The notes under the pieces: model-generated
Seen by the model: the letters and a program-made list of their open reading frames with translations, nothing else
Told to the model about the DNA's origin: nothing
Databases searched by the model: none
Shown here: piece after piece, positions 1-8,528 of the stretch
How positions within the stretch are numbered: the first letter of the stretch is position 1
Layout of the letters: each line of letters starts with the position of its first letter
Made by a program: the position numbers and the translations under genes
Origin: Calditrichota bacterium
Lineage (GTDB): Bacteria > Electryoneota > RPQS01
Assembly (NCBI GenBank): GCA_020637445.1
Contig: JACJVZ010000001.1
Span: 620,001-684,000, forward strand
Direction: 5' to 3'
DNA length: 64,000 nt

Positions 1-2
1 CG

Positions 3-461
3 ATTGCCGTGAGCGAGGAAGAAGTTCCTGAAGAGCAGCCTGAGATATTAAAGCAGGAAGAGCTCGTGCAGGCCATCGTCGAAGAATACGGCGACGACAC
101 CCTCGCAATTGGCGAAGGTGTGGAGCTCGTTATTGAGGATGATGGCGGCGACATTCCGGGCTACGATCAGTTTATTCCCTTTGAAGTTCCGCCACAGCCG
201 TTGCCGGACTTCAGCCCGCAGCCTGCATTCCCGGAAATGGCACAACGTGCCGGTGTTTCGGGTAAAGTGACCGCGCAGGTATATGTGGACAAAAAGGGCG
301 AAGTGAAGAAGTGGCGCATTGTTCAAGCCAAGCCTGAGAAGCTCGGATTCGAAGAAGAAGTAGAGAAAGTTTTGCCGAAATGGAAATTCACGCCGGCTAT
401 TCAGCAAGGAAATCCGGTCGGAGTGTGGATCGCCATTCCGTTTAACTTTAAGGTTCAGTAA
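3..461 (+). CDS. TonB-family energy transducer, C-terminal part (5' end outside window)
   Basis: The reading frame is open to the left edge, so the N-terminal membrane anchor is probably missing; a GTG at 9 is not a convincing start. What remains is an acidic linker (Glu/Asp-rich, residues about 1-55) followed by a TonB C-terminal domain. It has the family pattern: PQPAFP, a Gly-rich turn before a beta strand (GVSGKVTAQVYV), then WKFTPAIQQGNPV and a closing PFNFKV. TonB proteins couple the inner-membrane proton gradient to outer-membrane receptors. The domain closely matches that of the next gene (593-1348), so the two are tandem paralogues. The family call is firm; the partner receptor is unknown. 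Confidence 0.8.
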   Translation: MAVSEEEVPEEQPEILKQEELVQAIVEEYGDDTLAIGEGVELVIEDDGGDIPGYDQFIPFEVPPQPLPDFSPQPAFPEMAQRAGVSGKVTAQVYVDKKGEVKKWRIVQAKPEKLGFEEEVEKVLPKWKFTPAIQQGNPVGVWIAIPFNFKVQ

Positions 462-482
462 GTACGCCGCGAAAATTGTTTG

Positions 483-509
483 GACCGCGCGGCGTCACGT
501 CGTGCGGTC
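483..509 (+). terminator. Strong stem-loop between the two tonB genes
   Basis: A 12-bp stem with two G-U pairs (483-494 with 98-109 of the same hundred block, i.e. 498-509) closes a 3-nt loop just after the first tonB stop codon. No clear U-tract follows (TTGCGCTC), so it may be a weak terminator or an mRNA 3'-end stabiliser that separates expression of the two genes. Confidence 0.45.
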
Positions 510-592
510 TTGCGCTCTGTTGGTTTTGGTTTTCTTCGTGTGGGTCCCGGAAGTTCATCTAATCCGCGCCGCATTGCGGCCAAGGAGGTGTC

Positions 593-1348
593 ATGGAAAC
601 CGGATCGAAGATTGACAAACTGGTGATTGGTGCGCGTGATCTGAAAGGTCACCTCGGACGGTATCTGATTCAAGGATTGGTCGTCAGCGTTTTTCTGCAC
701 AGCGCGCTAATTGCGCTTGTGGGGCTATTGCCGAAGCGGGATCAGCCTATCGCGAAACGCAGAACCACGGATTCGACCATCGTGGATCTCCGAAAATGGA
801 TCGACGATCCTATTCCGGTGCCGCCGCGTCCGACGCCGCCGCAAAAACCCGATGATTCCAAGTTTGTGCCTATTGAAGAAGAGCCGGAAGTCATCGATTC
901 TCTGGTGCCCGAGGACTTGGAAATGCCAGACCTAGCGAGCAATGTTCCACTTGATGGTTCGATTGACACCGGCGCTTTTGATGGAATCAGCGGAAGTTTC
1001 GGACTGAATACGGGTGAGTTAAAGAATGCGGGAACGGTAGACCCGTGGACGATCTTCGTCCCGCGCGAAATTGATCCTCAGCCCCTCAGAGATTTTAATC
1101 CTCAGCCCGCATATCCGAAACTTGCCAGCAAAGCCGGCGTGGAAGGCATCGTATATGTATGGGTCCACGTCAGCGCGCAGGGCGACGTCATCGGCTGGCA
1201 TGTGATCGACGTCAGGCCCGCCGGACTCGGATTCGAAGATGAAGTCGCGCGTGTGATTCCACAATGGAAATTCACTCCCGCGATTCAGCAGAATACTCCG
1301 GTGGCGGTGTGGGTGTCCATGCCGTTCAAGTTCAAGGTTTCGAATTAG
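593..1348 (+). CDS. TonB-family energy transducer
   Basis: 251 aa. The order is a short cytoplasmic N-terminus, one membrane segment (about residues 26-46, LIQGLVVSVFLHSALIALVG), a proline-rich periplasmic spacer (PIPVPPRPTPPQKP, about 78-92), an acidic and Gly-rich linker, and a TonB C-terminal domain (about 160-251) ending in PFKFKV. The start is well supported by a near-perfect Shine-Dalgarno sequence, AAGGAGGTG, just before the ATG. It should energise TonB-dependent outer-membrane transport from the inner membrane. No exbB, exbD or receptor gene is in the window. Its C-terminal domain is a clear paralogue of the preceding gene. Confidence 0.85.
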   Translation: METGSKIDKLVIGARDLKGHLGRYLIQGLVVSVFLHSALIALVGLLPKRDQPIAKRRTTDSTIVDLRKWIDDPIPVPPRPTPPQKPDDSKFVPIEEEPEVIDSLVPEDLEMPDLASNVPLDGSIDTGAFDGISGSFGLNTGELKNAGTVDPWTIFVPREIDPQPLRDFNPQPAYPKLASKAGVEGIVYVWVHVSAQGDVIGWHVIDVRPAGLGFEDEVARVIPQWKFTPAIQQNTPVAVWVSMPFKFKVSN

Positions 1349-1362
1349 TCGAAAAGAATTGA

Positions 1363-1584
1363 ATGATCACTCGCTGGATACTTCCCGTTGCTTTTGTCGT
1401 CATCGGTGTGATGATACTGACAGGAAATTTGCTTCAGCAGATCCCACAAGGAACGGGACTGCGCACGGTGATGGGAATCGTGGTCATATTGCTTGGAGTA
1501 CATAGATTTGTCGTTTCGCGCGCACCGAAGTCACAGGAGCGCAGATTCGGCGGAGAACACAGACGGCCTTGGGAAGATAGCTAA
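1363..1584 (+). CDS. Small two-helix membrane protein, unknown function
   Basis: 73 aa, not recognised. Two hydrophobic segments (about residues 5-21 and 36-51, the latter TVMGIVVILLGVHRFVV) are followed by a basic, Arg-rich tail, compatible with an inner-membrane hairpin protein. It sits 14 bp after tonB and its stop abuts the ATG of the following lipoprotein gene, so all three are probably co-transcribed. No catalytic motif is visible. Confidence 0.55.
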   Translation: MITRWILPVAFVVIGVMILTGNLLQQIPQGTGLRTVMGIVVILLGVHRFVVSRAPKSQERRFGGEHRRPWEDS

Positions 1585-2559
1585 ATGATGATTTTGTTGC
1601 GTGTGATGCTCTGTGCAGTCGTGATACTTGGCTGCAAAAAAGTACCGGAAGAGACGTTTACCAAAGGCGCGGCGCGTATAGGTGCCAGTGACGCAGTGTA
1701 TGATTTGGCCCGCTACGAAGCCGAAACATATTGCGACGTTCATCAACAGGCAACGATCAATATCTGGCGATATTCGACTCAGTCGTTGCTCGATTCTCTA
1801 ATCAGTGAACGCGTCGAAGAAGTGTTTATCGACCGCGCACTGAGCCATGAGGAATCGCTCTCGTTCACGTCACACGAAATGCGACTCTTCACGTATCCGG
1901 TAGCGCACTATCCGATCTATTTGTTAATCCACGACTCCGTTGCGGTCGACGCAATCGACAGCTTGGGTTTAAAGCGAATTCTCGAGGGTACGGCCACTTC
2001 ATGGAAGGAATTCGGAGGTGACGATATTGCGATCACTCCGTATGCTCCTTTGCCGGGCGACGGAGCGTGGACGTCACTAATGAACTACTATGGTGATTTC
2101 GATTCGGTTGCCGCAGTAGTCTGTTCAACGGCGACGCAGATGATGCTGCTCGCGCGCGATGATCCCGGCGCTTTGCTGATTTATTCGAAGAAAGTTGCCA
2201 GCGCCGTTGGCTTCAAGAAACTGCGTTGGGCGCAAAAAGAGCTGCGTATTCCGGCCAACGCCAAGACAATCATGGAATCGCCGCGCTGGCCTTTTATGAC
2301 GACGTTCACGTACGTGACGACGCATATGAAGACCGATGTGGCCGCGGGCTTTCTGACCTTTTTGGTCTCGAACGACGGGCAAAAGATCGTCATGAATGAA
2401 GGCTACCGTCCAGCGTCCGTTCCGGTGCGGGTGATTCAATTGAAGACGCCGGAAGAGGAAGCGAGCGACTCGACGAAAGCGGATTCTACGGAAGTCGATT
2501 CTACGAGAACGGATTCGACAAAACTTGATACGACAGGAGAGGCGAGACTCGGTCATTGA
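1585..2559 (+). CDS. PstS-like substrate-binding lipoprotein
   Basis: 324 aa. The N-terminus is a lipoprotein signal with lipobox-like VILGC, placing the acylated Cys near residue 17. The body resembles PstS-type periplasmic binding proteins: an early strand giving IGASDAV, a central segment with RILEGTATSWKEFGG (the family's KIFLGEITNWNDLGG-like motif), and a late FLTFLVSNDGQKIVMNEGYRP motif. The C-terminal 35 residues are low complexity, with repeated Asp-Ser-Thr units (DSTKADSTEVDST). No pstCAB or phoU is near, so it is an orphan; phosphate as ligand is only one possibility. In FCB bacteria such orphan PstS proteins often sit beside TonB genes. Confidence 0.7.
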   Translation: MMILLRVMLCAVVILGCKKVPEETFTKGAARIGASDAVYDLARYEAETYCDVHQQATINIWRYSTQSLLDSLISERVEEVFIDRALSHEESLSFTSHEMRLFTYPVAHYPIYLLIHDSVAVDAIDSLGLKRILEGTATSWKEFGGDDIAITPYAPLPGDGAWTSLMNYYGDFDSVAAVVCSTATQMMLLARDDPGALLIYSKKVASAVGFKKLRWAQKELRIPANAKTIMESPRWPFMTTFTYVTTHMKTDVAAGFLTFLVSNDGQKIVMNEGYRPASVPVRVIQLKTPEEEASDSTKADSTEVDSTRTDSTKLDTTGEARLGH

Positions 2560-2610
2560 GGCTCGCTTTCCTTTGAGCATACTAAACCAACTATAATTCG
2601 CGGAGCAATT

Positions 2611-3696
2611 TTGAAAACCACGGCGCTAACAGCCGAACATGCAGCCCTCGGCGCGAAGCTTGTTGACTTCGCCGGATATAAAATGCCCATTCAATACCGT
2701 TCGATCCGCGCGGAGCACTTGCGAGTGCGCAGCACGGTCGGGGTTTTCGACGTTTCCCATATGGGCGAGTTCATAGTCAGAGGAAAAGACCGGGAAGAAT
2801 TTTTGCACTACGTCACGGTCAATGACGTCAAGTCGATGGTCGTCGGGCAAGCGCAGTATTCGTGCATGTGCCGTCCCGACGGCGGTATCGTTGATGACTT
2901 GTTGATTTACAAAGGCGACGATCACTTTATGGTGGTGGTCAATGCCTCGAATATGCAGAAGGATTGGGATTGGCTCTCGCAAAACCTGCGTGGCGACGTG
3001 ACCATGGAAGACAAATCCGAGCAGACGTCGCTTCTGGCCGTGCAAGGGCGGAACGCGGTAGACGTGATTCAGAAGCTCACCAAGACTGACCTCTCTGCCA
3101 TAAAATTCTATCACTTTGCGGTCGGAAGCGTTGCCGGCCGGGATGTGGTTATTGCGCGAACAGGTTACACGGGTGAAGATGGATTCGAACTCTATCTGAA
3201 GAATGAAGACGCCGTGCATGTCTGGCAGGAAGTACTGGACAAGGGGAAGGAGTTCGACATCGAGCCAGTGGGACTCGGCGCGCGTGATTCTCTCCGCCTC
3301 GAAATGAAGATGTGCCTGTACGGCAACGACATCGACGATACGACGCATCCGCTTGAAGCGGGCCTCGGTTGGATCACCAAGCTCGACAAAGGCGATTTCA
3401 TTGGGCGAGACGTCCTGCTGAAGGCTAAGGAAAAAGGACTCACGCGCAAATTGGTGGCGATTGAGCTTGAAGGTTCCGCATTCCCACGCCATGGATATGT
3501 GATCCAAGATGCAAGCGGCAAAGAAATCGGAAAAGTGACATCTGGTACTGTTTCGCCAAGTCTCAACAAGGGTATTGCACTTGGATATGTACCGAGCGAG
3601 CTGTCAGCAATTGGCTCTGAAGTGTTTGTAGTTTGCCACAGCAAGCCAGTGAAATCGAAAGTCGTCAAACCGCCCTTCTACAAACGACCATACTGA
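2611..3696 (+). CDS. gcvT: Aminomethyltransferase, glycine cleavage T protein
   Basis: 361 aa, the usual length. It transfers the methylene group from aminomethylated H-protein to tetrahydrofolate and releases ammonia. Family motifs are present in order: FDVSHMGEF (about residue 46), QYSCMCRPDGGIVDDLL (about 83-99, with the folate-contacting Asp), ARTGYTGEDGFELYL (about 183-197), GLGARDSLRLE and HPLEAGLGW (about 224-255), and a C-terminal PPFYKRPY. The start is a TTG preceded by CGGAG. Other glycine-cleavage genes (gcvH, gcvP, lpd) are not in the window. It is followed 12 bp later by comB. Confidence 0.93.
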   Translation: MKTTALTAEHAALGAKLVDFAGYKMPIQYRSIRAEHLRVRSTVGVFDVSHMGEFIVRGKDREEFLHYVTVNDVKSMVVGQAQYSCMCRPDGGIVDDLLIYKGDDHFMVVVNASNMQKDWDWLSQNLRGDVTMEDKSEQTSLLAVQGRNAVDVIQKLTKTDLSAIKFYHFAVGSVAGRDVVIARTGYTGEDGFELYLKNEDAVHVWQEVLDKGKEFDIEPVGLGARDSLRLEMKMCLYGNDIDDTTHPLEAGLGWITKLDKGDFIGRDVLLKAKEKGLTRKLVAIELEGSAFPRHGYVIQDASGKEIGKVTSGTVSPSLNKGIALGYVPSELSAIGSEVFVVCHSKPVKSKVVKPPFYKRPY

Positions 3697-3708
3697 GCGG
3701 ACAACGAC

Positions 3709-4452
3709 ATGAACATCAGGGTATTCGCGACTCCAAGGGAGTGGAACGAGGATGACGTCCGCGGCGGAACGGCAATCATCATTGACGTGCTTCGCGCTTC
3801 ATCGACCATTACGCAGGCGCTTGTCAACGGAGCACGCGAGGTTGTTCCCGTAGCGACCCCGGCCGAAGCGGGTGAGCTTGCAGCCAAGGCAGGTCGGGCA
3901 AACGTCGTGCTTGGCGGTGAACGTGACGGAAAACTTATCGAAGGATTCGATCTGGGAAACTCTCCGTTCGAGTATTCTGAAGACAGAGTCGGCGGTCGGA
4001 CGGTGATTTTCGCGTCGACGAACGGTTCGCCGGCACTGGTCCGCGCGAAAACGGCCGAACATGTTGTTGTAGGCTGTTTCAACAATCTTTCATCCGTCGT
4101 AATGAGCGCGCGCGAAAAAAACCTCGACGTCGCTGTTGTCTGTTCCGGTCGCAACGGAAAATTCTCGTTGGAAGATTTTGTCTGTGCGGGAAAGATGGTA
4201 GAAGGATTGCTCGGACCGGGAAGCGAAGCGGCAAACGACGGCGCGCAGGGTTCCCTTGATCTCTTTCGTTATTACCGTTCGCAGATTCCTGAAGTCGTTC
4301 ACTACAGCTATCACGGAAAATTTCTCGCTGGACTCGGATTCGTCAACGACCTCGAACACTGCTCAAAAGTCGATATTCACAATATCGTTCCGACGCTGAT
4401 AGAGGGGAAGGTAAGACTACCTAAGTCAAATGGCAACTTCCAAGCAGGCTGA
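3709..4452 (+). CDS. comB: 2-phosphosulfolactate phosphatase family protein (ComB)
   Basis: 247 aa, the normal family size. ComB is a Mg-dependent phosphatase that converts 2-phospho-3-sulfolactate to sulfolactate, first known from coenzyme M synthesis in methanogens. Recognisable features are the early IIIDVLRASSTI (about residues 24-35), the LGGERDGKLIEGFDLGNSP block (about 67-85), TNGSPAL (about 104-110), and CSGRNGKFSLEDFVCAGKMV (about 143-162). Neither comA nor comC is in the window. Many bacteria carry lone comB homologues of uncertain substrate, so the pathway is not established here. The 3' end overlaps ftsK by 23 bp. Confidence 0.85.
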   Translation: MNIRVFATPREWNEDDVRGGTAIIIDVLRASSTITQALVNGAREVVPVATPAEAGELAAKAGRANVVLGGERDGKLIEGFDLGNSPFEYSEDRVGGRTVIFASTNGSPALVRAKTAEHVVVGCFNNLSSVVMSAREKNLDVAVVCSGRNGKFSLEDFVCAGKMVEGLLGPGSEAANDGAQGSLDLFRYYRSQIPEVVHYSYHGKFLAGLGFVNDLEHCSKVDIHNIVPTLIEGKVRLPKSNGNFQAG

Positions 4453-6778
4453 ACAACACACCAAATCAACTGAGCGCTCGCCAACACCAATTATGGCGGG
4501 CCTCTTGTTGTTGGGGTTTGCCCTTCTCTTGTTTGTTGCGGTTGCAACTCATTCTACTCAGGATTTCCCTTATCGCGATTTTGGAGCTGCGCCGGACAAT
4601 GCCGCTGGGAGATTCGGCGAGTACATGTCTGCGTTGCTTGGTCCCTTATTTATGGGCCAATGGCCCGCAGTGGTTTTCCCGTTTATCATTGGTCTATGGG
4701 GTTGGACGCTTGTGCGCAGGCACTCGCGCCGCAGCGCCGTGATTGTTTCCGTTTGGACGCTTGCGTTAGGGCTATGGAGCTCCACGAGCATCGGCGTGAT
4801 TGGTGACCTTGTTCACAGGGATAATATTTCGTCGTACTATGCGCAATCGGGCGAGTTCGGATTCTGGAGCGCGCACCAACTGATTTTGCTTGCGGGCAGG
4901 TTTGGCGCAGTGTTGGCCATGCTGGTCTTGATGCTCGTTGGTCTGACCATGACGATGGCGGGATTTGCGGAGTGGATTGAACGACGGGCGGCACAGACCG
5001 CGCAGATTGCCGGGAAGGCAAAGAGTCTTCCGCTTCCTTCAGTAGTTCCCGCTTGGCGGTTCTTGAAAAATTGGATGGCTTCGAAAAAAGAGCCTGAAGA
5101 GACCATTCCCACGGTCGACATAGACCGGGTGCGAGAGACTCCGTCGCAACACGAGACGGCAGAACCTCTGCCGCGAGTTGCGGCGGCGGATGGTCACGCT
5201 GGGAAAGTTCTCCACAATTTGGGCGAAGAGATCGACCCTTTGACCGGCGCGCGCAGGGCAACCGTTCGTGCTTCGGAACAAATGACCATGTCGGTGGACG
5301 ACCATTCGGGTTACGTATTTCCAGCAGCAGACTGTTTCAACTTGCCTCCGGCCGACCGCATTGGCGGAATGTCACGCGACGAACAGCAGCACAATGCTGA
5401 GTTGCTCGAGAAAAGTCTCGACACATTTGGAGTGAAAGCACAAGTAACGCAAGTAAATCCCGGCCCCGTGATTACTCAGTTTGAGCTTGCCCCTGCGCCG
5501 GGTGTTAAGGTTGCGCGAATAGAGTCACTGGCGGATGATCTCGCCTTGGCACTGCGCGCCAGAGGATTGAGAATTCTCGCGCCTATTCCCGGCAAGGCAG
5601 CCGTCGGTGTTGAAATGGCCAACCCAAAACCTGCGCTCGTGACATTCAGGGAAGTCGTCGAATCGCAGCAGTTTCAAACGGCAAAGTCGAAACTGACCAT
5701 TGCTCTGGGTCGCACGGTCAATGGAGAAATTCTCACGGCGGACTTAGGCTCGCTTCCGCATCTCTTGATCGCGGGGACGACCGGTTCAGGGAAATCCGTC
5801 TGCGTGAACGCTATTATTACGTCGATTCTGCTCCGTGCGACTCCCGAAGAAGTTCAATTCGTGATGATCGATCCCAAGAAGCTCGAGCTTGCGGCATACA
5901 ACGAACTTCGAAATCATCATCTGACTCACAGGCCAGATCTGAGCGAACATGTAATCACGAAGCCCGACGAGGCCGTGAAAGTGCTTCGAAGCTGCCTCGT
6001 TGAAATGGAGCGGCGGTACGACATGTTAGCAGAGCGCGGCGCGCGCCAGCTTTCGGAGTACAATGTGATGGTGAAGGAGGATCCGCGCGAAGGGGATCGT
6101 CCCCTTCCGTACATCGTCGTACTTATCGACGAGCTTGCGGACTTGATGGTGACTGCTCAGCGCGAAGTTGAAGAACCCATTGCGCGATTGGCACAGCTTG
6201 CTCGCGCTGTTGGCATACATATGGTCGTTGCCACGCAGCGGCCGTCCGTAGACGTTATCACAGGAGTCATCAAAGCGAACTTCCCCGCGCGTATCGCGTT
6301 TCGAGTTGCCATGAAAGTAGACTCCCGGACGATTCTGGATACGAACGGAGCCGAGATGCTCTTGGGGCAAGGCGACATGCTTTTTCAACATCCCGAAGAA
6401 CCCGCGCCGCAACGTGTGCAGGGCGCGCTTCTGACGTCTTCTGAGATTGCAAGAGTAATTACCCATATACGAAAACAACCGCCTCCGCGCGCCAAGCTGG
6501 TGCTTCCGCTCGATCAGCAGGAAGAGCGTGAAGGAGCAGTTGTGGACGGACAACTCGAAGGGCGGGATCCGTTATTCCTCGAGGCGGCAAAAATTGTCGT
6601 GCGCACTGGACAAGGCAGCGTTTCGATCTTACAGCGTCGCTTGAAGGTTGGTTACAGTAGAGCAGCAAGATTAATTGACCAGCTCGAGCGAGCAGGCGTC
6701 GTCGGGCCGTTTGACGGATCGAAAGCGCGGGCGGTGCTGGCAGACGAACAGACATTGATGGACCTTGAACAACAATAA
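4430..6778 (+). CDS. ftsK: DNA translocase FtsK/SpoIIIE
   Basis: 782 aa. The N-terminal part (about 20-180) has four likely membrane helices anchoring it at the division septum. A short, poorly conserved linker (about 185-300) leads to the RecA-like motor: Walker A AGTTGSGKSV (about 448-457) and Walker B VVLIDELADL (about 563-572). The C-terminal winged-helix gamma domain, which reads KOPS-type polarity sequences, covers about 710-780 (LQRRLKVGYSRAARLIDQLE). It moves chromosome ends to allow dimer resolution before cell division. A small insertion (HRPDLSEH) lies after the Walker-A subdomain at the position where the family usually has a tight loop. It overlaps both neighbours, suggesting translational coupling. 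Confidence 0.95.
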   Translation: MATSKQAEQHTKSTERSPTPIMAGLLLLGFALLLFVAVATHSTQDFPYRDFGAAPDNAAGRFGEYMSALLGPLFMGQWPAVVFPFIIGLWGWTLVRRHSRRSAVIVSVWTLALGLWSSTSIGVIGDLVHRDNISSYYAQSGEFGFWSAHQLILLAGRFGAVLAMLVLMLVGLTMTMAGFAEWIERRAAQTAQIAGKAKSLPLPSVVPAWRFLKNWMASKKEPEETIPTVDIDRVRETPSQHETAEPLPRVAAADGHAGKVLHNLGEEIDPLTGARRATVRASEQMTMSVDDHSGYVFPAADCFNLPPADRIGGMSRDEQQHNAELLEKSLDTFGVKAQVTQVNPGPVITQFELAPAPGVKVARIESLADDLALALRARGLRILAPIPGKAAVGVEMANPKPALVTFREVVESQQFQTAKSKLTIALGRTVNGEILTADLGSLPHLLIAGTTGSGKSVCVNAIITSILLRATPEEVQFVMIDPKKLELAAYNELRNHHLTHRPDLSEHVITKPDEAVKVLRSCLVEMERRYDMLAERGARQLSEYNVMVKEDPREGDRPLPYIVVLIDELADLMVTAQREVEEPIARLAQLARAVGIHMVVATQRPSVDVITGVIKANFPARIAFRVAMKVDSRTILDTNGAEMLLGQGDMLFQHPEEPAPQRVQGALLTSSEIARVITHIRKQPPPRAKLVLPLDQQEEREGAVVDGQLEGRDPLFLEAAKIVVRTGQGSVSILQRRLKVGYSRAARLIDQLERAGVVGPFDGSKARAVLADEQTLMDLEQQ

Positions 6779-7379
6779 GATACTTATAGCACTGCTTCTG
6801 CTTTTCGGCAACGCATGGGCAAACAAGACTGCCGAGGAGTTCTATTCCAGCGTGGAACGGCATTTGCGCTCTTTGCCTTCGCTTGAAATAGGTTACCGCG
6901 CCTCAGGGCCGGATTTCCCCGAAGGCGGGATCGAAGGACGACTTGTCTTTCGCAGGCCCGATGGCTTTTATCACGATACTCCCGAATGGACGCAGTGCGA
7001 AACAGGCAGCGTCCAGTGGCGATACCTGAAGGAACAAGAGACTCTCCTGATAGAAGACGCGGAAGGGCGCTCCGAATGGACTCCGGAGGCCGTGTTGCTG
7101 AGCTTAAACAGGGAACTTGCTCCGTTCGATATTGTTGCGCAGGAAAACGGCGACACACTCTTGATTCTGGACGCGGTTTCAGAACAGGTGTCGGGGCAGG
7201 TTGATATGGTATTTGCCGCGAACAAACGGGTTCCGAAGGAAATCGAGTTCAAAGGCGACGATGGCATCGGGAGTCGTTATGAGATCCTGATGTGGAATGA
7301 AACCGTGGATTTGGACAGCAGTTTGTTCATTCCCCCGGCCGTTCCAAATGAAAACAGGATTGATTTTCGACAACAGTAA
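6765..7379 (+). CDS. lolA: LolA-like outer-membrane lipoprotein carrier
   Basis: 204 aa. A cleavable signal peptide (about residues 4-20, ending in AWA) precedes a beta-rich domain with the LolA-type pattern of F/RPDGFYHD (about 66-75) and a Trp-containing readout strand (VQWRYLKEQETLLIED). LolA carries lipoproteins through the periplasm to the outer membrane. Overall similarity to well-known LolA is low, but the position directly after ftsK, with a 14-bp overlap, matches the classical ftsK-lolA gene order. The start is a TTG inside the end of ftsK. Confidence 0.65.
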   Translation: MNNNKILIALLLLFGNAWANKTAEEFYSSVERHLRSLPSLEIGYRASGPDFPEGGIEGRLVFRRPDGFYHDTPEWTQCETGSVQWRYLKEQETLLIEDAEGRSEWTPEAVLLSLNRELAPFDIVAQENGDTLLILDAVSEQVSGQVDMVFAANKRVPKEIEFKGDDGIGSRYEILMWNETVDLDSSLFIPPAVPNENRIDFRQQ

Positions 7380-7392
7380 CGAATTGACATAG

Positions 7393-8526
7393 ATGAAAAG
7401 TCGCACCTCGAAGATTCTCCTGAGCCTCGGCATCAGTGGGTTCTTTTTGTATCTGACTGCATTCACGCCGCATTTCGCGTCGCTGTTCACCGGCAAAATG
7501 TCTATAGGCGAAGCGCTGTTCGGATCACCAAGGTTCAATTTGAGCGAATTGGGCGGCGTGATCGCGAATGCAAGGTGGTCAAACATCGTCATTGCGGGTT
7601 TTGTGTTTTATGCGACACAATTCTTGCGCGCGTGGCGCTGGCAGTTGATGCTTAAGACCTTAACCGAGATTAAGTTGACCCCGACGTTTGGGGCAATGAC
7701 TATCGGCTATATGGCAAACAACTTGCTGCCGATGCGCTTGGGCGAAGTCTACCGGGCTCAGGTAATCTATCAGTTGACGGGTCTCTCGCGAACGGCGGCT
7801 TTCGGAACGATCGTCGCGGAGCGTGTGGTCGACTTGATTTACATGGTTCCCTATATCGTTGCCGCACTCTTGATCTATCCGCTGCCGGGCAATCTTGAGA
7901 TGGGCGCGTACATAATGTCTGCGGCGGCTGTCTTGATTGGTGGTTTCAGCCTATGGCTTGGCGTTGACCGTGAGCGCGCTCTTTCGATTGCCGGTTTCTT
8001 TTTGAAGATATTTCCCGACAAGTTCAGAGAAAAGATTCTCGGTTTTCTCTCGACGTTTAGCGCGGGTTTAGGCGTGATGGGCCGCAAAGATCTGTTCTGG
8101 CAAATGGCGATATCTTCGCTGGCGCTGTGGGCGATGTATACATACATGGTCTATTTGATTATGGCGGCAGTTGGGCTTACCGGCCCTGAGTATCCGATGA
8201 TCCACGACGATCTTGTCGGATCGGTGCTGGTGATGCTTGTTGTGACGACCATCGGTTTTGTGATTCCCGGAGCACCGGGAGCAGTAGGAACGTATCACGG
8301 AATCGCAGTGCTCGGATTGAGCCTGTTTAACGTGCCGGGTGATCGCGCGGCGGGTTTCGCCGTATTGCTGCATGCACTAAACTACATTCCTCTGACGTTG
8401 GTCGGACTGCTATTCTTCTGGAAGTACGGTTTCTCATTTCATGATCGAGACAAACTGGTTGCTTCTGACTCGGAAGTGAGTGACATGGACGCGGGATCAG
8501 ACCGCTTACCCAAAGCTGTGAGGTAA
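7393..8526 (+). CDS. Flippase-like membrane protein (YbhN/UPF0104, LPG-synthase TM region family)
   Basis: 377 aa with about eight hydrophobic segments. Family hallmarks are NNLLPMRLGEVYRA (about residues 113-126), a conserved glutamate-arginine pair in VAERVVDLIYM (about 139-149), and IPGAPGAVGTYHGIAVLGL (about 291-309). Members include the membrane part of lysyl-phosphatidylglycerol synthase and AglD-like proteins and are thought to flip or modify lipid-linked substrates. The soluble lysyltransferase domain is missing. It ends 2 bp before the polysaccharide kinase gene, suggesting a shared role in cell-surface glycolipid or polysaccharide export, which is inference. Confidence 0.75.
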   Translation: MKSRTSKILLSLGISGFFLYLTAFTPHFASLFTGKMSIGEALFGSPRFNLSELGGVIANARWSNIVIAGFVFYATQFLRAWRWQLMLKTLTEIKLTPTFGAMTIGYMANNLLPMRLGEVYRAQVIYQLTGLSRTAAFGTIVAERVVDLIYMVPYIVAALLIYPLPGNLEMGAYIMSAAAVLIGGFSLWLGVDRERALSIAGFFLKIFPDKFREKILGFLSTFSAGLGVMGRKDLFWQMAISSLALWAMYTYMVYLIMAAVGLTGPEYPMIHDDLVGSVLVMLVVTTIGFVIPGAPGAVGTYHGIAVLGLSLFNVPGDRAAGFAVLLHALNYIPLTLVGLLFFWKYGFSFHDRDKLVASDSEVSDMDAGSDRLPKAVR

Positions 8527-8528
8527 TT

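Noticed and set aside
2592..2597. TATAAT before gcvT as a promoter
   Set aside because: No -35-like hexamer at 16-18 bp spacing; the gap is only about 50 bp and read-through is possible.
2626..3507. 293-codon open frame on the minus strand opposite gcvT
   Set aside because: gcvT is certain from its motifs; the antisense frame shows no recognisable domain and mirrors the codon pattern of the real gene.
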